Position numbers and translations under genes: made by a program. Of a stretch of 64,000 bases of DNA, positions 25,216 through 34,309 are shown piece after piece (within the stretch, counting starts at the first letter, position 1; each line of letters begins with the position of its first letter). Location: assembly GCA_030583885.1 (NCBI GenBank), contig CP129480.1:4156714-4220713 (forward strand). The letters are read 5' to 3'. This stretch comes from Anaerolineales bacterium (GTDB lineage Bacteria; Chloroflexota; Anaerolineae; Anaerolineales; Villigracilaceae). The notes under the pieces are model-generated. The model was given only the letters and a program-made list of their open reading frames with translations. It was not told where the DNA came from and did no database searches.

Positions 25216-25632
25216 ATGGCGAAGCAGATCGGCATTTGGATTGACCACAAACGGGCGGTGATCCTGACGGTGGGCAAAGATGGCGAAGTGATGCACAAAA
25301 TCGAATCGGGCCTCGAGCATCTCCGCCTGCGCGGGGTGTCCCGTTCCCGCGCGCCGTACAGCGCCCAATATCAAAAAGGGGACGACCAGCTCGACAAGCA
25401 ATATGACGGCCATCTCAACAAGTACTATGAAAGCCTGATTGCCCGCCTGCGCGGCGCGGACGAGGTCCTGATCCTCGGTCCCGGCGAGGCGAAGAAGGAA
25501 TTGAAGAAACGCCTCGAACGTGAGAAGGCCTGTCCGCCGGTTTCGGGCATTTTCCCCGCCGACAAGATGACCGACCGCCAGTTCGCGGCGAAGGTGCGCA
25601 GCTATTTTGCGCAGGCGGGAGTCCGCGCCTGA
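25216..25632 (+). CDS. Small eRF1/host-attachment-like protein
   Basis: 138 residues from ATG 25216 (AAGGATG upstream). The opening IGIWIDHKRAVILTV, the central HLNKYYESLIARLRGADEVLILGPGEAKKELKKRL and the tail MTDRQFAAKVRSYF match a common family of small proteins named translational machinery protein or bacterial eRF1-like. That fold resembles peptide-release-factor domain 2/3; the role in bacteria is unsettled. A terminator follows it. Confidence 0.6.
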   Translation: MAKQIGIWIDHKRAVILTVGKDGEVMHKIESGLEHLRLRGVSRSRAPYSAQYQKGDDQLDKQYDGHLNKYYESLIARLRGADEVLILGPGEAKKELKKRLEREKACPPVSGIFPADKMTDRQFAAKVRSYFAQAGVRA

Positions 25633-25663
25633 AGGCGCAACAGGCTTCAGCCAAATAGAATCG

Positions 25664-25690
25664 AAAGGACGGGCGTGACGCCCGTCCTTT
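25664..25690 (+). terminator. terminator, copy 1 of a repeated unit
   Basis: AAAGGACGGGC (25664-25674) pairs with GCCCGTCCTTT (25680-25690). A near-identical unit of the same length is at 31234-31260, including flanking AATCG and CT, so this terminator is itself a dispersed repeat. Confidence 0.75.
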
Positions 25691-25722
25691 CTTATGGTCA
25701 TATTCCGGTCTCGAACAGCGGC

Positions 25723-28700
25723 TTAGTAACCGGCGCTCGAAACGTCGTTGGAGGGTCTCCATTGCGACCACTTGTCCGTGGCGGGATCGATGGTCATGTT
25801 GCTGGCGCCGCCGCCCTGCCAGAACACCTGGAAGATGTTCGGGTCGTTGTCGCGGGTGGAGGTGAAGGCCAGGTTCGTGCCGCCGCAGTCCCAGGTCGGG
25901 CCTGAATCGGCGCCTTCGTAATCCGTCACCCGGTATTCCGTGTCGGTCAGCAGGTCGTAGCTGTAGACATCCAGGTTGCCGTTGCGTTCGGATTGATAGG
26001 CGATGCGGTTGCCTTCCGGCGACCAGACGGGGTTGTTCGTGCGCCCGTCAATGGTGATGCGCTTCAGGTTCCCGCCGTTCACGTCGACCACATACAGGTC
26101 GGTCGCGCCGTCCTCGTTGGACAGGTAGGCGATCTGTTTGCCGTTGGGCGACCAGCTGGGGAAGGTCTCATCCGCCGCGCTGTCGGTCAACTGGAATTCG
26201 TTACCTGTTTCCACGTTGAGGATGAACAGGTCCCATTTGTTGTTGCGGTTGCTCTGGAAGACCAGCCACTCCAGGTCCGGCGAGTAGAACGGGTTGACGT
26301 CGTCGGCCGGGTCACTGGTGATCTGGATCTCCTCGCCGCTGTTCTGGTCGACGATGAACAGGTCGCTGGTACCGTTCCTGTCGCTTTGATAGACGATGGT
26401 GCGCGCATCCGGACCGTACATCGGGTTGGTGTTGTTCGATTGGGTGTTCGTCAATCGGACAGGTTCAGAACTGCCGGTCAGGTCGGTATAGTACAGTTCC
26501 ACGTTGCCGTCGCGGTTGCTTTGGAAGACCACGCTCGAGTCGTTCGGGGCGCGGCTCGGGCGGCTGTCGATCGCCTCGTGCTTGGACAGGTTGTACAGCA
26601 CGAAGCCGGGCTGTCCTTCGATGCCGTCCAGGCGGTAGATCTCGAGGTTGTCATCGCGGAAGGTATGGAAGACCAGGCACTCGATACAGATGCTGGGAGC
26701 CGCCGCACCAATGGGCGGAATGGGCTCATCGCAGTAGGCGCTTGCCGCCTGGGCGGTCACGTTCTTGTCGTCGGTAATGGACAGGATCAGGCCCGTGTAG
26801 CTTCCGTTGATGTTGATGGTCGTACTCTGGCCCGCGCCGAGTTGGAAGGTGGCGCTCTGCACCACGTTGCCATTATCATCCGTGATGACATAGATATACG
26901 CCACGGGCATGCCGCCGCCGTTGTTGGTGATCGTGAACCTTGACGCAACTGTGTCCATGATGCACAACCCGGTTGCCGTCAGTGCGGGCGGGGGCGGGGG
27001 CGGCACACAGGCGCTCATATCCGCCTGAGCGTTCAAGGCCGCGTCATCCGGGCTGGAGAGCGAATACGAGCTGGAGGAACCGTTCACCTTGAGGGTGATG
27101 CTCTGACCCGCGCTCAACTGGAAGGTGGCGGTATCCACAACAGTGCCGTTGGCATCCTTGATCTCATAGGTATAGGCCGCGGGCATGTCACCGCCGTTGT
27201 TGGTGATCACAAAGCTGGCTTCACCTGCATTGGAGGAGGTACATACACCCGTTGCGGCCAGCGCCGGCGGGGGCGGCGGTTGGACACAGGTCGTCATGTC
27301 CGCCTGGGTGGTCAGGCTGGCGTCATCCACGCTGGTGAACGTGTAATTACTGGACGAACCGCTGATTAAAATATTCATACTTTGACCCGCCGCCAGTTGG
27401 AAGCTGCCGCTGGTAACCACGCTATTGGCATCATCCTTGATCTCATAGGCATATGCGCTCTGCATATCACCGCCGGTATTGGTGATGACAAAGGTTGCCT
27501 CGCTCACATTGGCGGTACAGGCGCTGGTCACAGCCAGAACCGGGGGCGGAGGAGGAGGAATGGTACAGGGGGTCATGTCCGCCTGGGCGGTCAGGCTGGC
27601 GTCATTCGGGCTGGAGAGCGTAAACGAACTGGACGAACCGCTGACATTGATGGATTTGCTTTGACCGGAAGCCAGCTGGAACGAACCGCTGTCGACCAAG
27701 GTGTTGGTATCGTCCCTGATCTCATAGGTATACGCACCCGGCATATCGCCGCCGCTATTCGAAATGACGAAGGTCGCAAGGCCGGTATTTATGCCGGTGC
27801 ATACGCCGGAGGCCGTCAAGGCCGGCGGATTTGGCGTATTGGTTGGCGTGTTGGTTGGCGTGTTGCTCGGTGTCACCGTCGGGGTATTGGTCGGTGTATT
27901 GGTGGGCGTATTGCTCGGTGTCGCCGTGGGCGTGTTGGTCGGCGTATTTGTCGGCGTGTTGGTTGGTGTATTGCTCGGCGTCACCGTCGGCGTATTGGTT
28001 GGTGTGTTGCTCGGCGTTGGAGTGCGTGTGGCGGTCGCCGTTGGGGTGCGTGTAAAGGTGGCCGTCGGCACCGAACAGGTCACGTCCGCGCGGATCTGCG
28101 GGTTGCCGGGGTGGCCCGGAGGAGGATCCACCTGCATCATGACCTTCTGGCCTGAATACGGTCCAAACTCAAAGGTCTGGCTCTGTCCACCGTTCAACTG
28201 CAGCGTGCCGGTTTCCGTCAGGACACCGTCGACATACATATACCAGTTGACTGCGGTCTTCATGTCGCCGCCGCCGGCCTCCCCGGTGTTGGTCACCGTG
28301 AAGGTCGCCTTGCCCTGCGCCGAACACACTCCGGTGATATTCAGGCTGGATTTATCCCAGACAATCGTCGGGGTCACCGTCATGGTCGGTGTGAAAGTCG
28401 GCGTGGCTGTGCTGGTCGGTGTGAAGGTCGGCGTGCTCGTTGGTCGCGCAAGACAATTGCCGTCCGCCTTCAACGTCACAGAGGACAGGAAGGATGTCGA
28501 ATAGGTAACTGTCATGGTCGCATAACCGGCGCCATTGATTGACTGGGACTGACCCGGCCCCAAATTGATCGGGCCGCTCTGAGCCGGTACCGACAGGCTG
28601 TAGGAACCGTTACTGACAGCACCGGAGATATTGCTGATCACAAACGTGGCGCTTAGGTCAGGGTTGCAGAACACGGACAGATCCAATTGCCCATCCACAG

Positions 28701-29895
28701 GGAGCGGGGTGAAGGTTGGCGTCAGACTCGCCGTTGGCGTCAACGTGATCGTTGGTGTCAACGTGATCGTTGGCGTTAAGGAAGGTGTCCTTGTTATCGT
28801 GGGTGTCCGTGTGACAGTGGGTGTGCGGGAAGGCGTCACCGTTGGTGATGGACCGGGGGTATTTGTGTTCGTGGGAGTCCGCGAAGGAGTAGGCGTGCGG
28901 GTGGGAGTGCGTGTATTGGTCGGAGTCCGTGTCGGTGATGGACCGGGAGTATTCGTGTTCGTCGGCGTCCGCGTGGCAGTTGGTGTGCGCGTCTCCGTCT
29001 GTGTCGGTGACGGACCCGGGGTAATGGTGTTCGTGGGTGTCCGCGTGGCAGTTGGGGTGCGGGTCAGCGTGGGCGTGCGGGTCACTGTCGGTGTCCGTGA
29101 AGGGGTGGGTGTGCGGGTGGGTGTGAGTGACGGTAACGGCAGGCACGTCCCGGTGGCGGAAAGATTCACCTGCTCGAGCGTGGAGGTCGTGTAATTGACT
29201 TTGACCGTGGCATTCCCTGCAGTGACGAAGGAGATCTTCTGGCCTGCAGCCAGGTCCAGCGAGAAATTTTGCGTCGGCTGTCCGGGCTCTTCGACCGAAT
29301 AACTGCCGCCGCTTAAGTCACCGCCGGCATTGGTAATGGTAAACGTGGCGGAAAGATTATTATTACATTGCACACCCAAACCGATATAAGGCTCGTTAAC
29401 CAACGACAAGGCTGCGGCGGCCTCTGGGGTGGGGGTGCTCGTTTCGGTTGGAGTGGAAGTGACTGTCTCAGTCGGCGTGGGGGTATCGACCACAGGGAGA
29501 CTGGGATCAACCGTCTCCGTCGGTGTGGGAGTATCCACAATCGGGAGTGCGGGATCCACTGTGGCTGTCGGGGTCTCCGTTGGAACGTCTCCGCCCGCCG
29601 CAGGTTCCACAGGGGCTTCCACGGTGGGAGAAGGAGTATATGTGGCGGTTGGGTTTCCACCATCACCGCCCTCTGCAGTCGGCGGATCTTCCGCAGGTGG
29701 CGGAGGCGGCGGATCTTCCGCAGGCGGCGGATCTTCTGGAGGAGGCGGATCTTCTGGAGGTGGCGGCTCCTCACCGCCTTCACCGCCGCCGGTTCCGGAA
29801 AGGAAATCAGCGGGAGCGCATGCCGCCAGGATGAGCGATAATATGACGGCTACTGATATGAACTTCAAGATGATGGAATACTTTCTCTCTCTCAT
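25723..29895 (-). CDS. Large Thr/Pro-rich lipoprotein with repeated domains and TolB-like propeller
   Basis: 1390 residues. A lipoprotein signal (hydrophobic stretch, then LILAACAP) is followed by a Pro/Glu-rich region (about 40-80) and long TPT/TPTNTPT spacers. Several copies of a roughly 80-residue beta module recur (hallmarks FVITNTGGDM, YEIKDD, FQLSAGQS, SSSSYSLSSPDDA, QADM...C), each closed by a spacer. The last ~270 residues form a WD40/TolB-like propeller with repeated DGNVELYYTDL and YQSDRNGTSDLFIVD strands. It is probably a long surface-anchored protein whose propeller faces outward. The low-complexity spacers are tandem repeats and may vary in number. Partner unknown. Confidence 0.8.
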   Translation of the reverse strand: MRERKYSIILKFISVAVILSLILAACAPADFLSGTGGGEGGEEPPPPEDPPPPEDPPPAEDPPPPPPAEDPPTAEGGDGGNPTATYTPSPTVEAPVEPAAGGDVPTETPTATVDPALPIVDTPTPTETVDPSLPVVDTPTPTETVTSTPTETSTPTPEAAAALSLVNEPYIGLGVQCNNNLSATFTITNAGGDLSGGSYSVEEPGQPTQNFSLDLAAGQKISFVTAGNATVKVNYTTSTLEQVNLSATGTCLPLPSLTPTRTPTPSRTPTVTRTPTLTRTPTATRTPTNTITPGPSPTQTETRTPTATRTPTNTNTPGPSPTRTPTNTRTPTRTPTPSRTPTNTNTPGPSPTVTPSRTPTVTRTPTITRTPSLTPTITLTPTITLTPTASLTPTFTPLPVDGQLDLSVFCNPDLSATFVISNISGAVSNGSYSLSVPAQSGPINLGPGQSQSINGAGYATMTVTYSTSFLSSVTLKADGNCLARPTSTPTFTPTSTATPTFTPTMTVTPTIVWDKSSLNITGVCSAQGKATFTVTNTGEAGGGDMKTAVNWYMYVDGVLTETGTLQLNGGQSQTFEFGPYSGQKVMMQVDPPPGHPGNPQIRADVTCSVPTATFTRTPTATATRTPTPSNTPTNTPTVTPSNTPTNTPTNTPTNTPTATPSNTPTNTPTNTPTVTPSNTPTNTPTNTPNPPALTASGVCTGINTGLATFVISNSGGDMPGAYTYEIRDDTNTLVDSGSFQLASGQSKSINVSGSSSSFTLSSPNDASLTAQADMTPCTIPPPPPPVLAVTSACTANVSEATFVITNTGGDMQSAYAYEIKDDANSVVTSGSFQLAAGQSMNILISGSSSNYTFTSVDDASLTTQADMTTCVQPPPPPALAATGVCTSSNAGEASFVITNNGGDMPAAYTYEIKDANGTVVDTATFQLSAGQSITLKVNGSSSSYSLSSPDDAALNAQADMSACVPPPPPPALTATGLCIMDTVASRFTITNNGGGMPVAYIYVITDDNGNVVQSATFQLGAGQSTTININGSYTGLILSITDDKNVTAQAASAYCDEPIPPIGAAAPSICIECLVFHTFRDDNLEIYRLDGIEGQPGFVLYNLSKHEAIDSRPSRAPNDSSVVFQSNRDGNVELYYTDLTGSSEPVRLTNTQSNNTNPMYGPDARTIVYQSDRNGTSDLFIVDQNSGEEIQITSDPADDVNPFYSPDLEWLVFQSNRNNKWDLFILNVETGNEFQLTDSAADETFPSWSPNGKQIAYLSNEDGATDLYVVDVNGGNLKRITIDGRTNNPVWSPEGNRIAYQSERNGNLDVYSYDLLTDTEYRVTDYEGADSGPTWDCGGTNLAFTSTRDNDPNIFQVFWQGGGASNMTIDPATDKWSQWRPSNDVSSAGY
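27838..28056. repeat. TPTNTPTNTPT-coding tandem repeat
   Basis: A run of near-perfect GGCGTATTGGTTGGTGT-type units coding NTPTNTPT spacers in the lipoprotein. It is a likely length-variable minisatellite; another TPT-rich run lies at about 28700-29150. Confidence 0.7.
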
Positions 29896-30375
29896 ATGGC
29901 CTCTGCTTTACTGTAAGTATTAAATAAACTAAAAAATAAAAACCAATGCCGCTATTTCGGTGAACGGGATAACCCCCTGCTTCGTCAACGGCTCAACCCG
30001 CAAGCCGGCATGGAGGATGCATCCTTTTATTATATCGAAAAGAACGGCGATTGTCACCTGCTGTCATCCTGTTTATTATATTAATGGGTTTCACGTTAGC
30101 CGTTTTATGTGAAGCAAAGTACAATTGGTCCTTTTATAAATCCATAGTCTTAGTCGCCCGCCCGGACAAAAAAGGGTCGAGGCAGCTTATTGGATTTTAG
30201 GGAGGGAGAATTCCCCGCCCGGTTTCCGATCGCCTCTTCTCCGATCAGACCGGCAATGGTATTATTTTGCCTGGATTGATATTAATGAATGGTTCCATTC
30301 GGTTCCCTAATTAAATAATATGCGCTAGAATACGGAACAGTTTATCCCATGACGATAAGGAGTCTTACAAAAATT
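29896..30375. other. 480-bp divergent intergenic region
   Basis: Lies between the lipoprotein gene (minus) and the truncated solute-binding gene (plus). AT-rich stretches are present, but I find no ORF, RNA family or clear operator. AAGGAG at 30355-30360 belongs to the downstream gene. Confidence 0.5.
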
Positions 30376-31161
30376 ATGAAAACCCAGCCTTCCCCCCGCC
30401 GCTTGATCGCCTTTTTACTGGTCGTTATGATCGTACTGACCGGCTGCCAGCCAAAGAGCGACGCCACAGACACGCCGCCATCGGATGTAACAACCGCTGG
30501 TACATCCCCCGCCCAGTCAGGGTCGCCCGCCGCCATCAGCGCAAACATCAACCTCGATCCCGCCCTGACACAGGATGCTGATTCATTAATGGTATCCCAA
30601 TACCTATATGAAGGCCTCCTGCATTTGGACGCAAACGGTAATCCGCAACCTGGAATCGCACAATCGTGGGTGGTTTCCGACGATCAGCTGGACTACATCT
30701 TTACGCTGCGTTCGAACGCCGTATTTAGTGACGGCACACCCATCACCCCGGATGTGGTGGTGGATAATTTCTACCGCTGGTTCGACCCAAATAGCCCCCT
30801 GCGCGGAAGCGGGGAGTATGCCGCCTGGGGACGCATTTTCCTCGGGTTCAACGGCGAGAGGGATTCTGAAAACCGCGCCAAATCCACCGTCGACGGCATT
30901 CAGAAGGTCGACATCAATACGGTATTGATCCATCTCAACCGCCCTGTGCCGGAGATGCTCACCTATCTGGCGGACCCCGCCTTTGCCATTCTTAATACGG
31001 ATGCCCTGGCATCCGGCAACTATGGCGGGCAGGAAAGCACCATCATCTCCAGTGGACCCTACACGGTTTCCTCCTGGACGGATGCAGGATTAACCCTCAG
31101 TCCCAACCCAAACTATTGGGGGGACAAACCCAACAGCGATCTGACCTTCACCTGGCGCTAA
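30376..31161 (+). CDS. Truncated ABC transporter solute-binding protein (family 5)
   Basis: 261 residues, against the usual 500-600. A lipoprotein signal (VMIVLTGCQP) is followed by the N-terminal lobe of an oligopeptide/nickel-binding protein: NINLDPALTQDADSLMVSQYLYEGLLHLDANGNPQPGIAQSW and LRSNAVFSDGTPITPDVVVDNFYRW. The frame stops soon after the first lobe (PNYWGDKPNSDLTFTWR, stop), so the ligand-closing C-terminal half is missing. No permease or ATPase genes are adjacent. Probably a decayed or shortened gene. The start is the ATG at 30376, 15 nt after AAGGAG; an ATG at 30349 precedes that site. Confidence 0.7.
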   Translation: MKTQPSPRRLIAFLLVVMIVLTGCQPKSDATDTPPSDVTTAGTSPAQSGSPAAISANINLDPALTQDADSLMVSQYLYEGLLHLDANGNPQPGIAQSWVVSDDQLDYIFTLRSNAVFSDGTPITPDVVVDNFYRWFDPNSPLRGSGEYAAWGRIFLGFNGERDSENRAKSTVDGIQKVDINTVLIHLNRPVPEMLTYLADPAFAILNTDALASGNYGGQESTIISSGPYTVSSWTDAGLTLSPNPNYWGDKPNSDLTFTWR

Positions 31162-31233
31162 CACGGCAGGCCGTGCGTATATAAGTCGAAAATACGCAGG
31201 AGGGGAATTTCATCCTGCGCTGACATGGAATCG

Positions 31234-31260
31234 AAAGGACGGGCATGGCGCCCGTCCTTT
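31234..31260 (+). terminator. terminator, copy 2 of a repeated unit
   Basis: AAAGGACGGGC / GCCCGTCCTTT with the same spacing and flanks as 25664-25690. It lies between the truncated solute-binding gene and the convergent fasciclin gene. Confidence 0.75.
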
Positions 31261-31293
31261 CTACTTGCACATACTATGGAGAAGAAGATGCTT

Positions 31294-32262
31294 TTATTGA
31301 GGCGGGAGCAGAACCGCGTCAATCACATGGATCACACCGTTGGAGGCTTCGATATCGGTGATGATGACTTCAACGGTGTCGTTCAGGAAGACCTTGCCGT
31401 CACGGACGGTGATGGTGATGTCCTTGCCGAGCACGGTGGGCGCGGCGGTCAGACCGACCACATCCGCAGCCATGACCTTACCGGACACCACATGGTAGAG
31501 CAGGATGTCGGTCAGGGCTTGCTTGTTCTCGGGCAGCAGCAGGCTGTCAAGCGTGCCTGCGGGCAGGGCGGCAAAGGCGTCATTGGTGGGGGCGAAGACC
31601 GTGAAGGGACCTTCTCCGCTCAGGGTTTCGACCAGTTCCGCGGCGGTCAGGGCAGCCACGAGGGTGCTGAAGCGTTCGTCAGCGACGGCGATGTCCACGA
31701 TGGTCTGTGCTTCCTCATCGGAGGGCAGGATGACCGCGTCGATGACATGGATCACGCCGTTGGAGGCCTCGATGTCGGTAATGATGACCTTGGCTTCGTT
31801 GATGTACACATTGCCCATGTCAACCTTGATGGCAACATCTTTGCCGAGCACCGTGGTGGCGCTGGTGAGGGCGGTCACATCCGCAGCCATGACCTTGCCG
31901 GAGACGACATGGTAAAGCAGGATGTCGGTCAGGGCTTGCTTGTTCTCGGGCAGGAGCAGGCTTTCGACGGTGCCTTCCGGAAGAGCAGCAAAGGCGTCAT
32001 CGGTCGGGGCGAAAACAGTGAAGGGACCTTCGCCTTTGAGCGTGTCAACCAACTCAGCGGCACCGAGAGCGGCGGCGAGGGTCGTGAAGCGACCGTCCGC
32101 AACTGCGATGTCAACAATATCACCCAGAGGCACCGGGGCTTCTGTGGGAGGCACCGGGGTCGGGGGGACCGCCGTGGGGGCGGGGGTGGCTTGCGGACCG
32201 CACGCGGCGAGCGCGAAGGCAGCGATCATAACCACCGATAAAAAGATTGAAGTGCGTTTCAT
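31294..32262 (-). CDS. Lipoprotein with two fasciclin (FAS1) domains
   Basis: 322 residues. A signal with lipobox (FALAACGP), a Pro/Thr-rich linker, then two FAS1 domains (about 48-180 and 185-322). Each carries FTVFAPTxDAFAALP and LLYHVVSGKVMAADV, and each ends NGVIHVIDAVxLP. FAS1 domains mediate adhesion in the extracellular space. The block LLLPENKQALTDILLYHVVS is identical in both domains, indicating a recent internal duplication. AGGAG precedes the ATG. Confidence 0.9.
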   Translation of the reverse strand: MKRTSIFLSVVMIAAFALAACGPQATPAPTAVPPTPVPPTEAPVPLGDIVDIAVADGRFTTLAAALGAAELVDTLKGEGPFTVFAPTDDAFAALPEGTVESLLLPENKQALTDILLYHVVSGKVMAADVTALTSATTVLGKDVAIKVDMGNVYINEAKVIITDIEASNGVIHVIDAVILPSDEEAQTIVDIAVADERFSTLVAALTAAELVETLSGEGPFTVFAPTNDAFAALPAGTLDSLLLPENKQALTDILLYHVVSGKVMAADVVGLTAAPTVLGKDITITVRDGKVFLNDTVEVIITDIEASNGVIHVIDAVLLPPQ

Positions 32263-32436
32263 GTTTGTTTCTCCTATTTCCTTGGTCTAATTCCTGTTCA
32301 TGTTTTGTACAGGTTATTTCGATATTATAAAGGTTTTGCAAAGGTTGTCAATGTTCAGGACTAGGTTCTCATAAAACGCTTAGTTTTTGGCAAATTCAGA
32401 TCTTTTACCTTCCCATTCACAACATCTCAATATTTT

Positions 32437-32449
32437 TTGCCAATGGCAA
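32437..32449. promoter_or_regulatory. possible operator upstream of the TspO-like gene
   Basis: TTGCCA-A-TGGCAA is a perfect 13-bp palindrome overlapping a TTGACA box at 32449 on. A regulatory role is only inferred from position. Confidence 0.25.
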
Positions 32450-32513
32450 TTGACAGTAAGAAGCTGTATGATGGACTTGTCCGTGCGGTACATATTTCAA
32501 ATTGGAGGATCTC

Positions 32514-33269
32514 ATGTCAAAAGATTCAGTACGTCAACTCGCCAATGCTCTTTCGGTCTTGCTCGCGCTTGCCGTCAACATCCTTGCCAGCACCCTGCCG
32601 CTCAACGGACAGAACACGGGCGAGATCTCGGACCGCTTCCTCGTGTACTTCGTCCCTGCGGGCTATGTCTTCGCCATTTGGGGCATCATCTACATTGGCT
32701 GGCTCGCCTTCGCCTTCTTTCAGTATTCCCCCGCACAAAAGGAAAGTCCGCGCCTGCGCAAGTTGGGTTATGCCTTTGCCCTGAGCGGCGTCTTCAACGC
32801 CGCATGGCTGTTTTGCTGGCATTACAATGCCTTCGGCTTGAGCGTGGTCGTCATGCTCGCCCTGCTGGCGGCACTCATCGTCAGTTACCTGCGTTTGAAC
32901 GTCGGTCTTACGCCTGTGGGCAATGCCGAAAAATGGAGCGTGGACATCCCCTTCAGCATCTACCTCGGCTGGGTCAGCGTCGCCACCATTGCCAACGTCA
33001 CTTCCTATCTCTATTCCATCAACTGGGACGGCTTCGGCATCGCGCCGCAGGTCTGGGCGGTCATCATGCTGGCCGTCGCCAGCGTGGTCGGGCTGTTGAT
33101 GACCCTCACCCGCCGCGACTCGGCGTACACCTCTGTATTCGTCTGGTCGTTCATCGGCATCGCCCTGAAACAAGCCGCCGAGCCGCTGGTCGCAAACAGC
33201 GCCTGGGTTGCGGCCGTCGTCGCGCTTGGGCTGGCAGTCTACAGCATCATCCAACGCAGACGGGCATAA
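32514..33269 (+). CDS. TspO/MBR-related (tryptophan-rich sensory) membrane protein
   Basis: 251 residues, predominantly hydrophobic with six to seven helices, so longer than the five-helix TspO core. The pattern YVFAIWGIIYIGWLAFAFFQ, FNAAWLFCWHYNAFG and PFSIYLGWVSVATIANVTSYLY matches the TspO/MBR family that binds porphyrins and responds to oxygen or stress. The ATG at 32514 has GGAGG at 32504-32508. A repeat with GGAGTCAG arms follows. Confidence 0.72.
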   Translation: MSKDSVRQLANALSVLLALAVNILASTLPLNGQNTGEISDRFLVYFVPAGYVFAIWGIIYIGWLAFAFFQYSPAQKESPRLRKLGYAFALSGVFNAAWLFCWHYNAFGLSVVVMLALLAALIVSYLRLNVGLTPVGNAEKWSVDIPFSIYLGWVSVATIANVTSYLYSINWDGFGIAPQVWAVIMLAVASVVGLLMTLTRRDSAYTSVFVWSFIGIALKQAAEPLVANSAWVAAVVALGLAVYSIIQRRRA

Positions 33270-33339
33270 TTTGGAGTCAGCCAGTTCGCTGGCATATCGG
33301 GAGCATACCCCTTCGGGGCACGTAGCTCCCTGACTCCAT
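33270..33339. repeat. dispersed repeat, 'ttggagtcag...ctgactcca' family
   Basis: TTGGAGTCAG at one end, CTGACTCCA at the other, with inner hairpins (CCAGTTCGCTGG; CCCCTTCGGGG). Its left end matches the segment inserted in lutBC at 42597. Confidence 0.6.
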
Positions 33340-33384
33340 AATTTTAAAATGGTAAGATTGGCGCACTCAAAAGGTGCGCCGATT

Positions 33385-34200
33385 ATGTTTAACATCTCCA
33401 ATGCCCGCTTCGCTTTTTTGGATATCGAAACCACGGGACTTTCCCCCTGGTTCGGGGACCGCATCTGCCAGGTCGCCGTCGTGCTGACCGAAGGCAAGCG
33501 CATCAAAGGGACCCTGGACCTGCTCATCAACCCCGAGCGGACTCTTTCGCCCTCGGCAGCGCACGTCAATGGACTGGATGAGTCAAAACTGTCAGCGGCG
33601 CCGAAGTTCAGGGAGGTCACCGGCCGGCTCGACGCGTCGTTCGAAGATGCGGTGGTCGTCTGCCACAATGCCAGGTTCGACATCCAATTCCTCGATAACG
33701 AATACCGCAAACTGCATCGGACCATCGAATTCCCGAATTTGATCGACACATTGTTGATGTCGCGCCAGTTCTATGAACTGCCGTCGTACAGCCTGAAACA
33801 TCTCGCGCAGGATTTCAGCGTGGCGGCCAACGTGAGCGGTTCGCAGGCCCTCGCGGATGCGTTGACGATGAAGAACCTGTTCTTCGCCATGACCGATTCG
33901 CTCAAGTCCATCGACAAGTCACTGGATGATTTCATCGGCATTTACAACTCGCCCGCCTGGCCCCCCGAAGGCGTGTACCTGCCCACCGAATTGAGCGAAG
34001 CCATCCACAGCGGAAAGCGCCTGTTCATCAAATATATGGACAAGGACGGCGAGACCTCCGAACGTTGGATCACCCCCAGGGACGTGGTCGGCCTGGCAGA
34101 TTACATTTACCTGCAAGCCTACTGCCACACCCGCAACGCCGAGCGGACCTTCCGGCTGGATCGGGTTGTTGAGTTTGCAGTGGAAGAGGGGAAGGAGTAA
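33385..34200 (+). CDS. DnaQ-like 3'-5' exonuclease fused to a WYL domain
   Basis: 271 residues. About 5-165 is a DEDDh exonuclease: FAFLDIETTGLSP (ExoI), NPERTLSPSAAHVNGL, VVCHNARFDIQFLDNEY (ExoII), SLKHLAQDF and a late H/D block. About 200-268 is a WYL domain (KRLFIKYMDKDGETSERWITPRDVVGL, YLQAYCHTRNAERTFRLDRV). WYL domains sense nucleic-acid or nucleotide ligands in bacterial defence and repair regulators, so this may be a ligand-gated nuclease. The ATG at 33385 follows a GGCGCAC/GTGCGCC hairpin (33360-33380). A diverged copy of its last 22 codons lies 110 bp downstream. Confidence 0.8.
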   Translation: MFNISNARFAFLDIETTGLSPWFGDRICQVAVVLTEGKRIKGTLDLLINPERTLSPSAAHVNGLDESKLSAAPKFREVTGRLDASFEDAVVVCHNARFDIQFLDNEYRKLHRTIEFPNLIDTLLMSRQFYELPSYSLKHLAQDFSVAANVSGSQALADALTMKNLFFAMTDSLKSIDKSLDDFIGIYNSPAWPPEGVYLPTELSEAIHSGKRLFIKYMDKDGETSERWITPRDVVGLADYIYLQAYCHTRNAERTFRLDRVVEFAVEEGKE

Positions 34201-34309
34201 TGTCGCTGCGAGGCGTACTTGTTTTTAGCCGAAGCAGTCTCCCCATAACAGGGATTGCTTCGTCGAAAAGAACAAGAGCCCTCCTCGCAATGACATTTTA
34301 TACACTCAC

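Noticed and set aside
25993..26943. 316-codon plus-strand ORF
   Set aside because: Antisense to the propeller part of the lipoprotein; composition (GDAVAF, VDVVGRVTGD repeats) reflects the complementary repeat, with no ribosome site or family match.
28600..29160. Possible CRISPR array in the regularly repeated tract
   Set aside because: Units are short in-frame TPT/TPTRTPT codon repeats without unique spacers, and no cas genes are present.
31225..32241. 338-codon plus-strand ORF with internal duplication
   Set aside because: Antisense to the two FAS1 domains, whose own duplication explains the repeat; the sense frame has lipobox and FAS1 motifs.
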